From DASXMT01 sp963755985 (lineage in GTDB: Bacteria > Actinomycetota > Acidimicrobiia > Acidimicrobiales > RAAP-2), in assembly GCA_963755985.1 (NCBI GenBank), contig CAVWLO010000005.1, positions 473,648 through 537,647 on the forward strand: a stretch of DNA of 64,000 nucleotides. The letters run 5' to 3'. Both the position numbers and the translations under genes were made by a program. A model generated the notes under the pieces. That model did not search any database. It was given only the letters and a program-made list of their open reading frames with translations, and was not told where the DNA came from. Shown here piece after piece: positions 35,523 to 44,101 of this stretch. Position 1 is the first letter of the stretch; every line of letters starts with the position of its first letter.

Positions 35523-35999
35523 ATGGCAGACAACCAACAGAACGAAGAATTCGTCGAGCCTCCCCGCGACGAGATCCCAGGCATCAGCCGCCAGCACGTC
35601 GCCGCCATGGAAACCTCCGATGCCGATGAGATCTGGGTCATGGCCGGGATGCGGCACGTCCTGCTGCGGACGATCGGCCGGAAATCGGGCAACGAGCACA
35701 AGGTGGCCCTGCCCTACTGGTCCGATCCGGACGGCAACCGCGTCGTGGTCGCCTCGTTCGCTGGAGCGCCCCAGCATCCGTCGTGGTATCTGAACCTGGC
35801 TGACCGGGCCGCCAATCCGGAACTGCTCGTCCTCGACCAGGGCCACCGGTTCTGGGCCGAGGGACAGGTCCTCGACGGCTCCGAGTACGAGGAGACCTGG
35901 GCCGGGATCGTCGCCGACCGTCCCCACTACGCCGACTACCAGATCCGTACCGACCGAAAGCTGCCGCTGGTCCGGCTGGTTGAGCTTCGGCCGGCATGA
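35523..35999 (+). CDS. Deazaflavin (F420)-dependent nitroreductase-family protein
   Basis: Split-barrel protein of 158 aa of the DDN type, which in actinomycetes uses reduced F420 to reduce quinones, enones or nitro groups. LLRTIGRKSGNEHKVALPYW near residues 48-67 is the family's TxGRKSG motif for the F420 tail. ASFAGAPQHPSWYLNLADR near 80-98 is the second signature. The N-terminal 45 residues are acidic and helical, as in other members. The ATG at 35523 is used; no strong ribosome site is seen. It implies F420 in this organism, consistent with the LLM proteins. Confidence 0.9.
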   Translation: MADNQQNEEFVEPPRDEIPGISRQHVAAMETSDADEIWVMAGMRHVLLRTIGRKSGNEHKVALPYWSDPDGNRVVVASFAGAPQHPSWYLNLADRAANPELLVLDQGHRFWAEGQVLDGSEYEETWAGIVADRPHYADYQIRTDRKLPLVRLVELRPA

Positions 36000-36019
36000 G
36001 GATCCGGGGCCATCTACGG

Positions 36020-36029
36020 TCACTAGTGA
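36020..36029. promoter_or_regulatory. Palindrome TCACTAGTGA before epimerase gene
   Basis: A perfect 10-bp palindrome, 24 bp upstream of the GTG at 36054, in the short gap after the nitroreductase gene. It could be an operator. Function unproven. Confidence 0.3.
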
Positions 36030-36053
36030 ACCACCACCCAGGGGAGGGCCGTC

Positions 36054-36977
36054 GTGAACGGTGAGAAGATCCTGCTTGTCGGGGCGACCGGTCAGGTGGC
36101 CCTGCCGCTGGCCGCCACATTGGCCAAGGACAACGAGGTCTGGGCCATCGCTCGCTTCTCCGATCCGGCGGCCCGGGACGCACTCGAGGAAGCCGGCGTG
36201 CGCTGTGAGTTCGTCGACCTGGTCGCCCCCGACCTGTCGGCGCTGCCCACCGACTTCACCTACGGGATGAACTTCGCCGTCGCCAAGTCGGGTAAGTGGA
36301 CACCGGACCTGGACGCATCAGCCGGGTCGCTCGGCTTCTTGATGGAGCACTGTCGCACGGCCAAGGCCTTCCTCCACTGCTCGTCCACGGCCGTCTACCA
36401 GCCGGCGCCGGCGACCGTCTTCACCGAGGACCACCCCCTTGGTGACAACCATCGGATCTGGGCGTCGAGCATGCCCTTCATGGAGACCTACAGCATCGGG
36501 AAGATCGCGGCCGAGGCAGTCGCCCGCTTCGGGGCCAGGCGATGGAACCTGCCCACCACTATTGCCCGGCTGTCCGTCCCCTACGGCGACAACGGCGGGT
36601 GGCCGGCAGCCCACCTGGCCATGATGGCGGCGGGGATGGACATCCCGCTGCATCCCGAAAGGCCCAATCGCTTCAACCCCATCCATGAGGACGACGTGGC
36701 CCGGACCCTGCCCGGCCTGCTCGGCGCGGCCAACGTGCCGGCTACCACGGTGAACTGGGGTGGTGCGCCGTCCTCGATCGAGGAGTGGTGCGCCGAGATA
36801 GCCGCCCTGACCGGCCTGGAGCCGTCCTTCGTCGAGACCGACCAGACCATCTCCTCGGTGTGCGTGGACACCTCACGGCTGGTGGGTCTGGCCGGCCCTC
36901 CGGGAACGGAGCTGACCGACGGGATCCGGCGGATGGTGGCCGCCCATCGTCCCGACCTGGTGGGTCCGGGCCGGTGA
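36054..36977 (+). CDS. NAD-dependent epimerase/dehydratase (extended SDR)
   Basis: Extended SDR of 307 aa with GATGQVALP near residues 10-18 and YSIGK near 145. The GxxGxxG motif is changed (third Gly to Ala), as is common in atypical SDRs. It is a paralogue of the protein at 23429-24355. The GTG start follows GGGAGGGCC. It lies 19 bp upstream of the livH-like gene and may share its operon, linking it to the imported substrate. Confidence 0.88.
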   Translation: MNGEKILLVGATGQVALPLAATLAKDNEVWAIARFSDPAARDALEEAGVRCEFVDLVAPDLSALPTDFTYGMNFAVAKSGKWTPDLDASAGSLGFLMEHCRTAKAFLHCSSTAVYQPAPATVFTEDHPLGDNHRIWASSMPFMETYSIGKIAAEAVARFGARRWNLPTTIARLSVPYGDNGGWPAAHLAMMAAGMDIPLHPERPNRFNPIHEDDVARTLPGLLGAANVPATTVNWGGAPSSIEEWCAEIAALTGLEPSFVETDQTISSVCVDTSRLVGLAGPPGTELTDGIRRMVAAHRPDLVGPGR

Positions 36978-36996
36978 TCGCCGGGGGTTCGCGGCT

Positions 36997-37884
36997 GTGA
37001 CCTTATTCTGGACAGCAGTCGTGGCTGGCCTGGCCATCGGGTCGATCTACGGCCTGGTCGGCATCGGGTACACCGTGGTCTTCAACGCCACCCGCGTGTT
37101 CAACCTGGCCCAGGGAGACCTGGTCATGGTGGGTGTCATGGGCTCGTACCTCACGTTGGTGGTGTGGAAGCTGCCGGAGTTGGCTGCCCTCGTGATCGTG
37201 CTGGCCGGGGTGGCGGCCATCGCCGCGGCGGAAGAGCGATTCGTCGTCCGCCCCTTCCTCAAGAAGTCGGGGGCTGCCAGCTTCGGCTGGTTCATCGCCA
37301 CGCTCGGCTTTTCCGCCGTCCTCGAGGCGGTGGTGGCCATCCTGTTCGGCCACCGGCCCATCGTGGCCATACCCAGCCCGTTCTCCCTGAGCGGCTTCCA
37401 CATCGGATCGGTGCAACTGGGGTATCGACAGTTACTGGTCATCGGCACCTTTATCGTGGTCATCGTCGTCTTGGACCTGTTCTACGCGAAGTCCTGGCTG
37501 GGGCAGGCCATGCGCGGTACGGCCGAGGACCGTGAAGCGGCCAGCCTCCGGGGCATCAATCCGATCTCCATGAGCCGGACCGCCTTCATCATGGCCGGGT
37601 TGCTGGCCGCCATCGCCGGGTTCGTGATCGCCCCGATCACCTTCTCCGACCCCAACATCGGGTTGAGCTTGACCTTGAAGGGCTTCTTGGCCCTGGCCAT
37701 CGGCGGCTTCGGGAGCATCCGGGGTGCCGTGGTCGGGGGGATCACCCTCGGCGTTTGCGAGCAGTTGTTCGACGCCTACGTGAGCTCCAATTACGAGGTC
37801 CTGGTCGGCCTGATCCTGGTCCTGTTGGTCCTCACCATCAGGCCAGAGGGTCTCTTCCGGTCGACAGTGGCCCGGACGGTCTGA
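36997..37884 (+). CDS. livH: Branched-chain-type ABC transporter permease LivH
   Basis: Inner-membrane permease of 295 aa with about eight hydrophobic helices. It opens AGLAIGSIYGLVGIGYTVVF and contains NLAQGDLVMVG near residues 36-46, the LivH signature. The EAA-like loop, RGTAEDREAASLRGINP, is near residues 173-189 and contacts the ATPase. It starts with GTG at 36997 and is followed 10 bp later by the LivM-LivG fusion. Importers of this class also move aromatic acids, urea or short-chain amides. Confidence 0.93.
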   Translation: MTLFWTAVVAGLAIGSIYGLVGIGYTVVFNATRVFNLAQGDLVMVGVMGSYLTLVVWKLPELAALVIVLAGVAAIAAAEERFVVRPFLKKSGAASFGWFIATLGFSAVLEAVVAILFGHRPIVAIPSPFSLSGFHIGSVQLGYRQLLVIGTFIVVIVVLDLFYAKSWLGQAMRGTAEDREAASLRGINPISMSRTAFIMAGLLAAIAGFVIAPITFSDPNIGLSLTLKGFLALAIGGFGSIRGAVVGGITLGVCEQLFDAYVSSNYEVLVGLILVLLVLTIRPEGLFRSTVARTV

Positions 37885-37894
37885 GGCAGACGCG

Positions 37895-39781
37895 ATGCTC
37901 TTGTGCAAGACCCGTGCCGGGCGCCTCGTCACCACAGTGATCTGGATCGGCATCGGCTTGGCCCTGCCCCTCGTCTACGGCACTGCCGTCCAGAAGCTGG
38001 GGGAGCTCGATTATGTCCTCTCCCTGGTGATGGTGGGCGTGGGCCTGAACATCGTGCTCGGCTTCGCCGGTCAGCTCTTCCTCGGACCGAGCGCCCTGTT
38101 CGCTGCCGGTGGCTATGCCTCGGCCGTGGCGGCCACCCACTACACCAGCGCGCAGAACATCTACGCCATGTGCGCCATCTCGGTGGTGGTGTCGGTCCTC
38201 CTGGCCGCAGTGATCGCCGCCCTGACCCTCCGAGTCGGCGGCTTCTACCTGGGCATGGTGACCCTGTTCATCGCCCTGGCCATCCCGGTGGTCGCCGGCC
38301 AATGGTCCCTCACCGGCGGGCAGAGCGGCCTCTCCCTCCTCACCATCCTGACCTTCACCCAGAAGCCGAGTGGCTATGCCCTCTACGTCGTCGGGGTCGG
38401 GATCGTCGCCGTGCTGGCCGGGTTCGCCTGGGCCGTCCGAAATTCCCGGTTGGGGCGTCGCTTCGGCTCCATCATGGCCAGCGAGGACCTGGCCCAGTCC
38501 ATCGGGGTGGCCCCCTACTGGACCAAGTTGGCCTCCTTCTTGCTGGCGGCCATCCCCATCGGCATCGCCGGGGGCTACTACGTCTACAGCCAGCAGTTCA
38601 TCAGCCCCGACAGCGTGACGGTGCAGACGTCGATCTACATCCTGGCCGGCCTGGTCGTGGGCGGTGCGGGCACCATCCTCGGCCCCATCATCGGTGTCGC
38701 CCTCATCGGCATCGCCCTCGAGCTCCTGAACAGCTTCAACCAGTACGAGGGCCTCGTCTACGGGGTGGTGCTCATCTTGGTGGCCATCCTGATGCCGACC
38801 GGGATCATGGGACTACTGCGCGACCTGCTGGCCCGGTTCCGGCCCAGTGCCATGGCCCCCCCGAGCCTCGAGGACCTAGCGGCCAGGATGGGCGGGGACA
38901 CGGCCGGGGGGGCTGGTGCCCCTGAGGTAGCCGTGCCCATGGCGCCGACGGAGACGGAGACGCCGCCGCTGGTCGTGACCGGGGCGCGCCGCCGGTTCGG
39001 CGGGGTGATGGCCGTCGACGACGTGGACCTCGTCGTGGAGCGCGGACGGATCCACGCCCTGGTCGGACCGAACGGTTCGGGCAAGACGACGCTGTTGAAC
39101 CTGATCACCGGCTACTACTCGCTGGACGGCGGCACCATCGCCGTGGGGGAGAAGCGGCTCGACGCGTTGAAGGGAACCGTCCCGGTGGCCAGGCTGGGCA
39201 TTGCCCGGACGTTCCAGACCCCGAAGCTGAACGAGTTCGAGACGGCCCTGGGCAATGTCTTCGCCGGCGCCGACCGGACCTCACTCGGACCGTTGTTGGG
39301 CACGTTGTTCCATACCCCGCGGGCCCGGCGTGACGACCGCAAGGCCATGGCCGCGTCGTTCGTCGCTCTGAGCGATGTGGGTCTGGTCACCAACGCGTTC
39401 GACATGGCCGGTCTGATCCCCCACGGGACCCAGCGCCTGCTCGAGATCGCCCGGGCCATGGCCGTGCGCCCCATGTTCGTCCTCCTCGACGAGCCCGCGG
39501 CCGGCCTCTCACCCAGCGAGGCAGAGGTGTTCAAAGAGGCCGTGCGTACCATGGCCGCCGCCGGTCTCGGGGTGTTGATCGTGGAGCACAACCTCCCGAT
39601 CGTCTTCGACATCGCCGACGAGGTGACCGTACTCGACGAGGGCCAGGTCATTGCCAGGGGGACACCGGCCGAGGTGAGCCGGGACCCGAAGGTGGTCCGC
39701 GTCTACATCGGGCGCCAACGACTGGACCAGCCGGGTACCGAGGCCTCGGCTCCGGCCACCGTGGCCGGGGATTCCCCGTGA
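37895..39781 (+). CDS. livM/livG: LivM-LivG fusion: ABC permease and ATPase
   Basis: A 628-aa fusion. Residues 1 to about 310 are a LivM permease (GLNIVLGFAGQLFLGPSALFAAGGY near 49-73; EAA loop near 200). After a Pro/Ala/Gly-rich linker (about 320-355) comes a LivG ATPase: Walker A GPNGSGKTT near 391, the signature region HGTQRLLEIARAMAVRP near 512, Walker B MFVLLDEPAAGLS near 527, and IVEHNL with the switch His near 565. A LivM-LivG fusion is known in some actinobacteria. It overlaps livF by GTGA at 39778-39781, so stoichiometry is fixed by coupling. Confidence 0.94.
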   Translation: MLLCKTRAGRLVTTVIWIGIGLALPLVYGTAVQKLGELDYVLSLVMVGVGLNIVLGFAGQLFLGPSALFAAGGYASAVAATHYTSAQNIYAMCAISVVVSVLLAAVIAALTLRVGGFYLGMVTLFIALAIPVVAGQWSLTGGQSGLSLLTILTFTQKPSGYALYVVGVGIVAVLAGFAWAVRNSRLGRRFGSIMASEDLAQSIGVAPYWTKLASFLLAAIPIGIAGGYYVYSQQFISPDSVTVQTSIYILAGLVVGGAGTILGPIIGVALIGIALELLNSFNQYEGLVYGVVLILVAILMPTGIMGLLRDLLARFRPSAMAPPSLEDLAARMGGDTAGGAGAPEVAVPMAPTETETPPLVVTGARRRFGGVMAVDDVDLVVERGRIHALVGPNGSGKTTLLNLITGYYSLDGGTIAVGEKRLDALKGTVPVARLGIARTFQTPKLNEFETALGNVFAGADRTSLGPLLGTLFHTPRARRDDRKAMAASFVALSDVGLVTNAFDMAGLIPHGTQRLLEIARAMAVRPMFVLLDEPAAGLSPSEAEVFKEAVRTMAAAGLGVLIVEHNLPIVFDIADEVTVLDEGQVIARGTPAEVSRDPKVVRVYIGRQRLDQPGTEASAPATVAGDSP

Positions 39782-40596
39782 CCGAGAACCCGGTGTCCAA
39801 CGCGCCGGCGACCGGAGCCTTCGTGACCGAGCCCAGGGGCTTGTGCATCACCGGGTTGCGCGCCGGATACGGCCGGGTGAAGGTGGTCACCGACTTCACC
39901 GTCACCGTGGCCCCCGGCGAGGTCGTGGCGCTGGTCGGGCGCAACGGTGCGGGCAAGTCCACCGCGTTGGCCGCCGCCGTCGGGCTCCGCTACGGGCAAA
40001 ACGGCGGCCGGGTGACCGTCGACGGAACCGACGTCTCCAAGGAGTCGCCCAACGCCATCCTGGTCGCCGGGGTCAGCCTGGTGCCCGAGGGCCGCCGGAT
40101 CTTCCGGGACATGACCGTCATCGAGAACCTGCGCCTCGGCGCCTTCACCCGGCGGCGCACGGCCCGCCGGGAGATACCGGGCGACATCGAGCAGGTCTAC
40201 GCGCTGTTCCCCGTCCTGTCCAAGTACAGCGGGAAGGCGACCGGGGCTCTGAGCGGGGGCCAGCAGCAGATGGTGGCCATCGGCCAGGCGCTGATGAGCC
40301 GACCGACGTACCTGCTCCTCGACGAGCCGGCCTCGGGGGTGGCTCCAATCCTCGTCGACGAGATCTACGACACCATCGATCGGTTGGTCCACGACGGCCT
40401 CGGCGTCGTGCTGGTGGACCAGAGCGTCGAGCGGGCGCTCGACCGCTCGAGCCGGTACTACGTCATGGACAACGGCTCGATGGTCCTTGACGGCAACTCC
40501 GCCCCGTCGGCCATCGACCGGATCAATCCGATCCTGCTGGGGACCGATGCCTTCGGCTCAGCTCCGGTGCCGTCGACACCGCACGGGTCGGGCTGA
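39778..40596 (+). CDS. livF: Branched-chain-type ABC transporter ATPase LivF
   Basis: ABC ATPase of 272 aa. Walker A GRNGAGKST is near residues 56-64, the signature ALSGGQQQMVAIGQAL near 157, Walker B YLLLDEPASGVAP near 179, and the switch region is VDQSVE, where His is replaced by Gln as in some LivF proteins. The first 25 residues are an unstructured extension. It completes the LivH/LivM-G/LivF importer. No solute-binding gene is in this operon; the receptors are those at 11.0 and 27.3 kb. Confidence 0.93.
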   Translation: MTENPVSNAPATGAFVTEPRGLCITGLRAGYGRVKVVTDFTVTVAPGEVVALVGRNGAGKSTALAAAVGLRYGQNGGRVTVDGTDVSKESPNAILVAGVSLVPEGRRIFRDMTVIENLRLGAFTRRRTARREIPGDIEQVYALFPVLSKYSGKATGALSGGQQQMVAIGQALMSRPTYLLLDEPASGVAPILVDEIYDTIDRLVHDGLGVVLVDQSVERALDRSSRYYVMDNGSMVLDGNSAPSAIDRINPILLGTDAFGSAPVPSTPHGSG

Positions 40597-40659
40597 CAAG
40601 CTCACGGAGGAACACCGCGCACCGGCGACGATGCGCCTGACTGGCAAGGAGGCGGCGAC

Positions 40660-41550
40660 ATGGCCGAGACCGGCAACTGGGGACGATGGGGCACCGACGA
40701 CCAGCGAGGTGCGCTCAACCTCATCGACGGGCCCACGGTGCTGGAGGCGCTGCGCCGGTGCAAGACGGGCAAGGTGTACAGCCTGGCCATCCCCATCGGG
40801 CACTTCGCCACGCCGCAGGTGTCGGACCGGCCGACGCCTGAGCGCCTGACCCTGGCCGCCCCGGCCGACTCCGAGGTGTACCAGGCCTACGGAGCAGCCG
40901 AAGGTGTCGGGGCCAACGAGGACCTCATCATCATCCCCAGTCACGCCGGTACCCACATGGACGCCCTGTCCCATGTCTATAGCGAGGGAACCGTCTACAA
41001 CGGCCATTCCGCCGGGTCGTTCACCCCCAAGCTGGGTGCGGCCAAGTGCGGCATCGAGCAGACCGGGAGCTTTGTCGGCCGGGCCATCCTGCTCGATGTG
41101 GCGGCTTGGGCGGGCGAGGACTACCTGGAGGCCGGCCGAGTGGTGACTGCTGACGACCTCGAGTCGACACGCGGCGCCCAGGGGACCGAGGTCCTGCCCG
41201 GCGATATCCTGATCGTGCGCACCGGGTGGCTCGAGGCCCGCCAGCAGCCAGAGGGCCCGCCAGCCGGGCTGGAACCGGGACTTGGCCTCGACGCCGTCAA
41301 CTTCATCCGGGACCACGACATCGCCGTGGTCGGGGCAGACAACGCCGCCATCGAGTCGATTCCCTTCGACAAGAACATCTTCCTGGCTGTCCACATTGAG
41401 TTGCTGGTCAAGCTGGGCGTGACTCTGGTGGAGCATCTGTGGCTGGCCGACCTGGCCGCCGACCGGTGCTACGAGTCGACGGTGGTCGTGGGCGCGTTGC
41501 CGGTGACCGGGGCCACTGGCTGTCCGGTGAACCCCATCGCCATCGGCTGA
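40660..41550 (+). CDS. Cyclase-family (kynurenine-formamidase-like) hydrolase
   Basis: Putative cyclase family (PF04199) metal-dependent hydrolase of 296 aa. The metal-binding motif HAGTHMDALSH is near residues 98-108 and matches the family's HxGTHxDxPxH, with Ala where Pro is usual. A catalytic His/Glu pair is likely in HIELLVKLGVTLVEHLWL near 245-262. The N-terminal NWGRWGTDDQRGALN is common in this family. It follows livF by 63 bp and may be co-transcribed. Members open amide or lactone rings, which would fit processing of an imported cyclic compound. Confidence 0.88.
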   Translation: MAETGNWGRWGTDDQRGALNLIDGPTVLEALRRCKTGKVYSLAIPIGHFATPQVSDRPTPERLTLAAPADSEVYQAYGAAEGVGANEDLIIIPSHAGTHMDALSHVYSEGTVYNGHSAGSFTPKLGAAKCGIEQTGSFVGRAILLDVAAWAGEDYLEAGRVVTADDLESTRGAQGTEVLPGDILIVRTGWLEARQQPEGPPAGLEPGLGLDAVNFIRDHDIAVVGADNAAIESIPFDKNIFLAVHIELLVKLGVTLVEHLWLADLAADRCYESTVVVGALPVTGATGCPVNPIAIG

Positions 41551-41589
41551 CGCACCGTGTCGGGGCGCGGCCGGTCAGGGCCGGCCTCC

Positions 41590-42384
41590 TCAGCCCTGGC
41601 CGGTCAGGGCGGATGGCAGCTCCTGGGGGTACTCGGCCGTGGTCGCACCGTCAACCAGAAAGGTCTGCCCGCTGACGTGACGGGCGAGGTCACTGGACAG
41701 GAACAAGAGGGCGGCGGCGATGTCGGAGGGCGCGCCCCAACCGGTCAGCGTCCCGTCGGAGGTTTCCCCAGTGGCCTCGATCATTCGAGGTGTCGCCGTT
41801 GCCCCGGGAGCGACCGAGTTGACCCGGATGTTGTGCCGGCGCAACTCGGCTGCCGCCGACTTCACCAGGGACACGATGCCCGCCTTGGCTGCACCGTAGG
41901 CGCCGTGGAAAGGCGAGCTGGTGGTGCCGCTCATGGAGCTCACGAAGGCCAAGCTCCCGCCGCCGGCGCGGATGAGAGCGGGCGCGGCGAACTTGAGCAT
42001 CAAGAAAACGTGGCGCAGGTTCTCGTCGAAGGTGCCGTCCCAATCCTCCTCGGTCATGTCGACAATCGAGCTCCACCGGGCGCCGCCGACGATGTCCACG
42101 ACCCCGTCGAGCCGACCGAACTGGCGCTCGGCCGTGTCGATCGACCGAGCCACTTCGGCGGCCAGCCGCAAGTCGGCGATACAGGGCACGCCGCCGATCT
42201 CCCCGGCCACGGCGTTGGCCCGCTCCTCGATCACATCGATGCACAGCACGGAGGCACCCTGGGAGGCGAGGGCGTGCGACACCTGGCGCCCCATGCCGAA
42301 TCCAGCGCCGCCCACCACAAAGGCCCGACCGTCCAGTCGTAAGCGTTGCCCGTAATCCGGAACCGGGCTGTCATCAGTGGGCAT
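41590..42384 (-). CDS. Short-chain dehydrogenase/reductase
   Basis: Classical SDR of 264 aa. The cofactor loop is GGAGFGMGR near residues 25-33, with an unusual Phe-Gly-Met in place of SxGIG. CIDVIEERANA carries the Asp for NAD. The catalytic SSMSG and YGAAK are near 150 and 164. GAGGAGAG precedes the ATG at 42384. It is convergent with the cyclase gene. In the 134 bp upstream (42385-42518) a GC-rich palindromic run near 42463-42480 could be a terminator for the next gene on this strand. Confidence 0.9.
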   Translation of the reverse strand: MPTDDSPVPDYGQRLRLDGRAFVVGGAGFGMGRQVSHALASQGASVLCIDVIEERANAVAGEIGGVPCIADLRLAAEVARSIDTAERQFGRLDGVVDIVGGARWSSIVDMTEEDWDGTFDENLRHVFLMLKFAAPALIRAGGGSLAFVSSMSGTTSSPFHGAYGAAKAGIVSLVKSAAAELRRHNIRVNSVAPGATATPRMIEATGETSDGTLTGWGAPSDIAAALLFLSSDLARHVSGQTFLVDGATTAEYPQELPSALTGQG

Positions 42385-42518
42385 CGTCTCTCCTCGCCTG
42401 CCGTCAGGTGTGGATCAGTATCGTATGGCCGATGGATCTCTGCTTCCCGATGCCCAGGCAACGGGCCGGCCCGGCCGGCCGTACCGCCGTTCCCGCCCGA
42501 CCCGGCGCCCTCGGCCGG

Positions 42519-42995
42519 TCACCCAGGTGGGCCATCGGGTTGACCGGCGCGGGGTACGGGCGCACCCTGGGCCGCCTCGATGGCCTTGATCAGTGCATCG
42601 GGTACGTCCACCGATATCCCTCGGTCGGATTCCACCGCCACGTGGACGCCGCGACACGTCGCCACCAGTCGGGGAGCAGTCGGGTCCGATACGTCGGTGA
42701 CCGACTCCTGCGTCACGAAGGCCCGGCGCGATCGGGAGACCACGGCGATACGGCACCGAAGCCGCGCTCCCGGCCTGACCTCCGACTCGTAGCGGATGAG
42801 CAGCTCGCGGATCATCGGGATGACGGGATCGCGCCAGATGCCCTCGTCAAGGGCCAGTCCCCCCACGAAGGCGTTCCGCGACTCGAACAGTACGCCGGCC
42901 ACGCCCAGGTTCGAGAGGTGGACCCCCTCGCCGTGCCCTTCGTCCGGAGCGGCCAGCTCGTAGACGAATCCGCCCTGGTCTTCGATGGTGCTCAC
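42519..42995 (-). CDS. Acyl-CoA thioesterase (single hot-dog)
   Basis: Hot-dog protein of 158 aa starting with GTG at 42995 (VSTIEDQGGFVYELAAPDEG). VHLSNLGVAGVLFESRNAFV is the hot-dog central helix of 4HBT thioesterases, and VIPMIRELLIRYESEVRPGARLRCRIAVVSRSRRAFVTQESV supplies the strands. A much longer frame continues upstream but overlaps the divergent SDR as low-complexity sequence. It would release free acid from CoA. Confidence 0.8.
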   Translation of the reverse strand: MSTIEDQGGFVYELAAPDEGHGEGVHLSNLGVAGVLFESRNAFVGGLALDEGIWRDPVIPMIRELLIRYESEVRPGARLRCRIAVVSRSRRAFVTQESVTDVSDPTAPRLVATCRGVHVAVESDRGISVDVPDALIKAIEAAQGAPVPRAGQPDGPPG

Positions 42996-43110
42996 GGCCA
43001 CCCTTCTCGATCTGGACCGGCCTCCCGGCGGGGGCACGGACATCGGCAGGCTACCGGGGCGCCTCTGACCACGTGCCTCGGCGGGCACTCGCGACCGGGC
43101 CGGTATTGAC

Positions 43111-43947
43111 GTGGAGCACTTCAGCGGGCGGTGCGCAGTGGTCACCGGTGGAGCCAGCGGGATCGGCCTGGCCATGGCGACGGCCTTCGCCGCCGAAGGC
43201 ATGCGGGTGGTCGTGGCCGACCGGGACGCCGAGCAGGCCCAGCGGGCGACCGGCCAGCTCCGGCGAGAGGGTGCCGATGCCGTGGCCGTCCACGTCGACG
43301 TGGCCGACCCGGCTTCGGTCGAGGCACTCCGGGACCGCGTACACGATGAGCTCGGCCCGGTCCACCTGCTCTGTAACAACGCCGGAGTGGCCGTTCGGCG
43401 GCCGCTGGTCGAGACCACGCCGGAGGACTGGGAGTGGATCTTCGGCGTCAACGTGTTCGGTGTTGTGAATGGGCTCCGGGCCTTCCTGCCCGGGATGATC
43501 GAGACGGCCGGCGAGCGGCACGTGGTCAACACCGGGTCGATGTCGTCGTTGCGAGTCGGGGTGATGGGCTCACAGACCATGTACACGGCATCGAAGTTCG
43601 CCGTCCTGGGCCTGTCCGAGGCACTTCGCCAGGAGCTCGAGCCCCACGGGATCGGGCTGACCGTGCTCGTCCCCGGACCGGTGGCCACCGACCTGGCCCG
43701 CACCTCCGAGCTGGCCAGGCCCGGCCTGACACGGTCGGCCGGCGCGGCCGGGAAACCTCCTCCGTCCCCGACCCGGCCGAGCGGCTCGGTGGCGTGGATG
43801 GACCCGACCGAGGTGGGCCCGCTGGTGGTGCGGGCCATTCGGGACAACCGCCCCTTCGCCGTCACCCATCCCCAGCTCTGGCCCCAGGTGGCCGGCGTCC
43901 ACCAGGTCGTGGCCCGGGCCTTTTCTGAGAGGCCGGGCGCACCTTGA
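43111..43947 (+). CDS. Short-chain dehydrogenase/reductase
   Basis: Classical SDR of 278 aa. GGASGIGLA is near residues 13-21, NNAGVA near 90, NTGSMSS near 139 and YTASK near 154. VVADRDAEQAQ suggests NAD(H). After the core, a Pro/Ser-rich stretch (GAAGKPPPSPTRPSGS) precedes a C-terminal helix. It is divergent from the thioesterase; the 115-bp gap holds both promoters but no motif I trust. Start GTG at 43111. Confidence 0.9.
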   Translation: MEHFSGRCAVVTGGASGIGLAMATAFAAEGMRVVVADRDAEQAQRATGQLRREGADAVAVHVDVADPASVEALRDRVHDELGPVHLLCNNAGVAVRRPLVETTPEDWEWIFGVNVFGVVNGLRAFLPGMIETAGERHVVNTGSMSSLRVGVMGSQTMYTASKFAVLGLSEALRQELEPHGIGLTVLVPGPVATDLARTSELARPGLTRSAGAAGKPPPSPTRPSGSVAWMDPTEVGPLVVRAIRDNRPFAVTHPQLWPQVAGVHQVVARAFSERPGAP

Positions 43948-43972
43948 CCGTTTCGGCGGCAGACATTACCCT

Positions 43973-43986
43973 GACGAACGGTTGGT
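43973..43986. promoter_or_regulatory. Degenerate TetR-type operator (site 4)
   Basis: GACGAACGGTTGGT matches ACCAAACGATTGGT at 10 of 14 positions, and the run continues AGAC as in site 1 (AGA follows TTGGT there). It lies upstream of the acyl-CoA synthetase starting near 44102. It is weaker than sites 1 and 2. Confidence 0.35.
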
Positions 43987-44101
43987 AGACAGAGCGGCCG
44001 GCACGAAGCGCACCGAAGTCGAGCGGTGACCAGGGGGACATCATGGATCTGGACAGTCGGCCGCAACGATGGCGCACCGGGCCGTTGGCCGCCTCCGGCC
44101 G

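Noticed and set aside
42996..44066. N-terminal part of a 515-aa minus-strand frame above the thioesterase
   Set aside because: It overlaps a convincing SDR on the plus strand, and the sequence is low complexity; only 42519-42995 matches a hot-dog protein.
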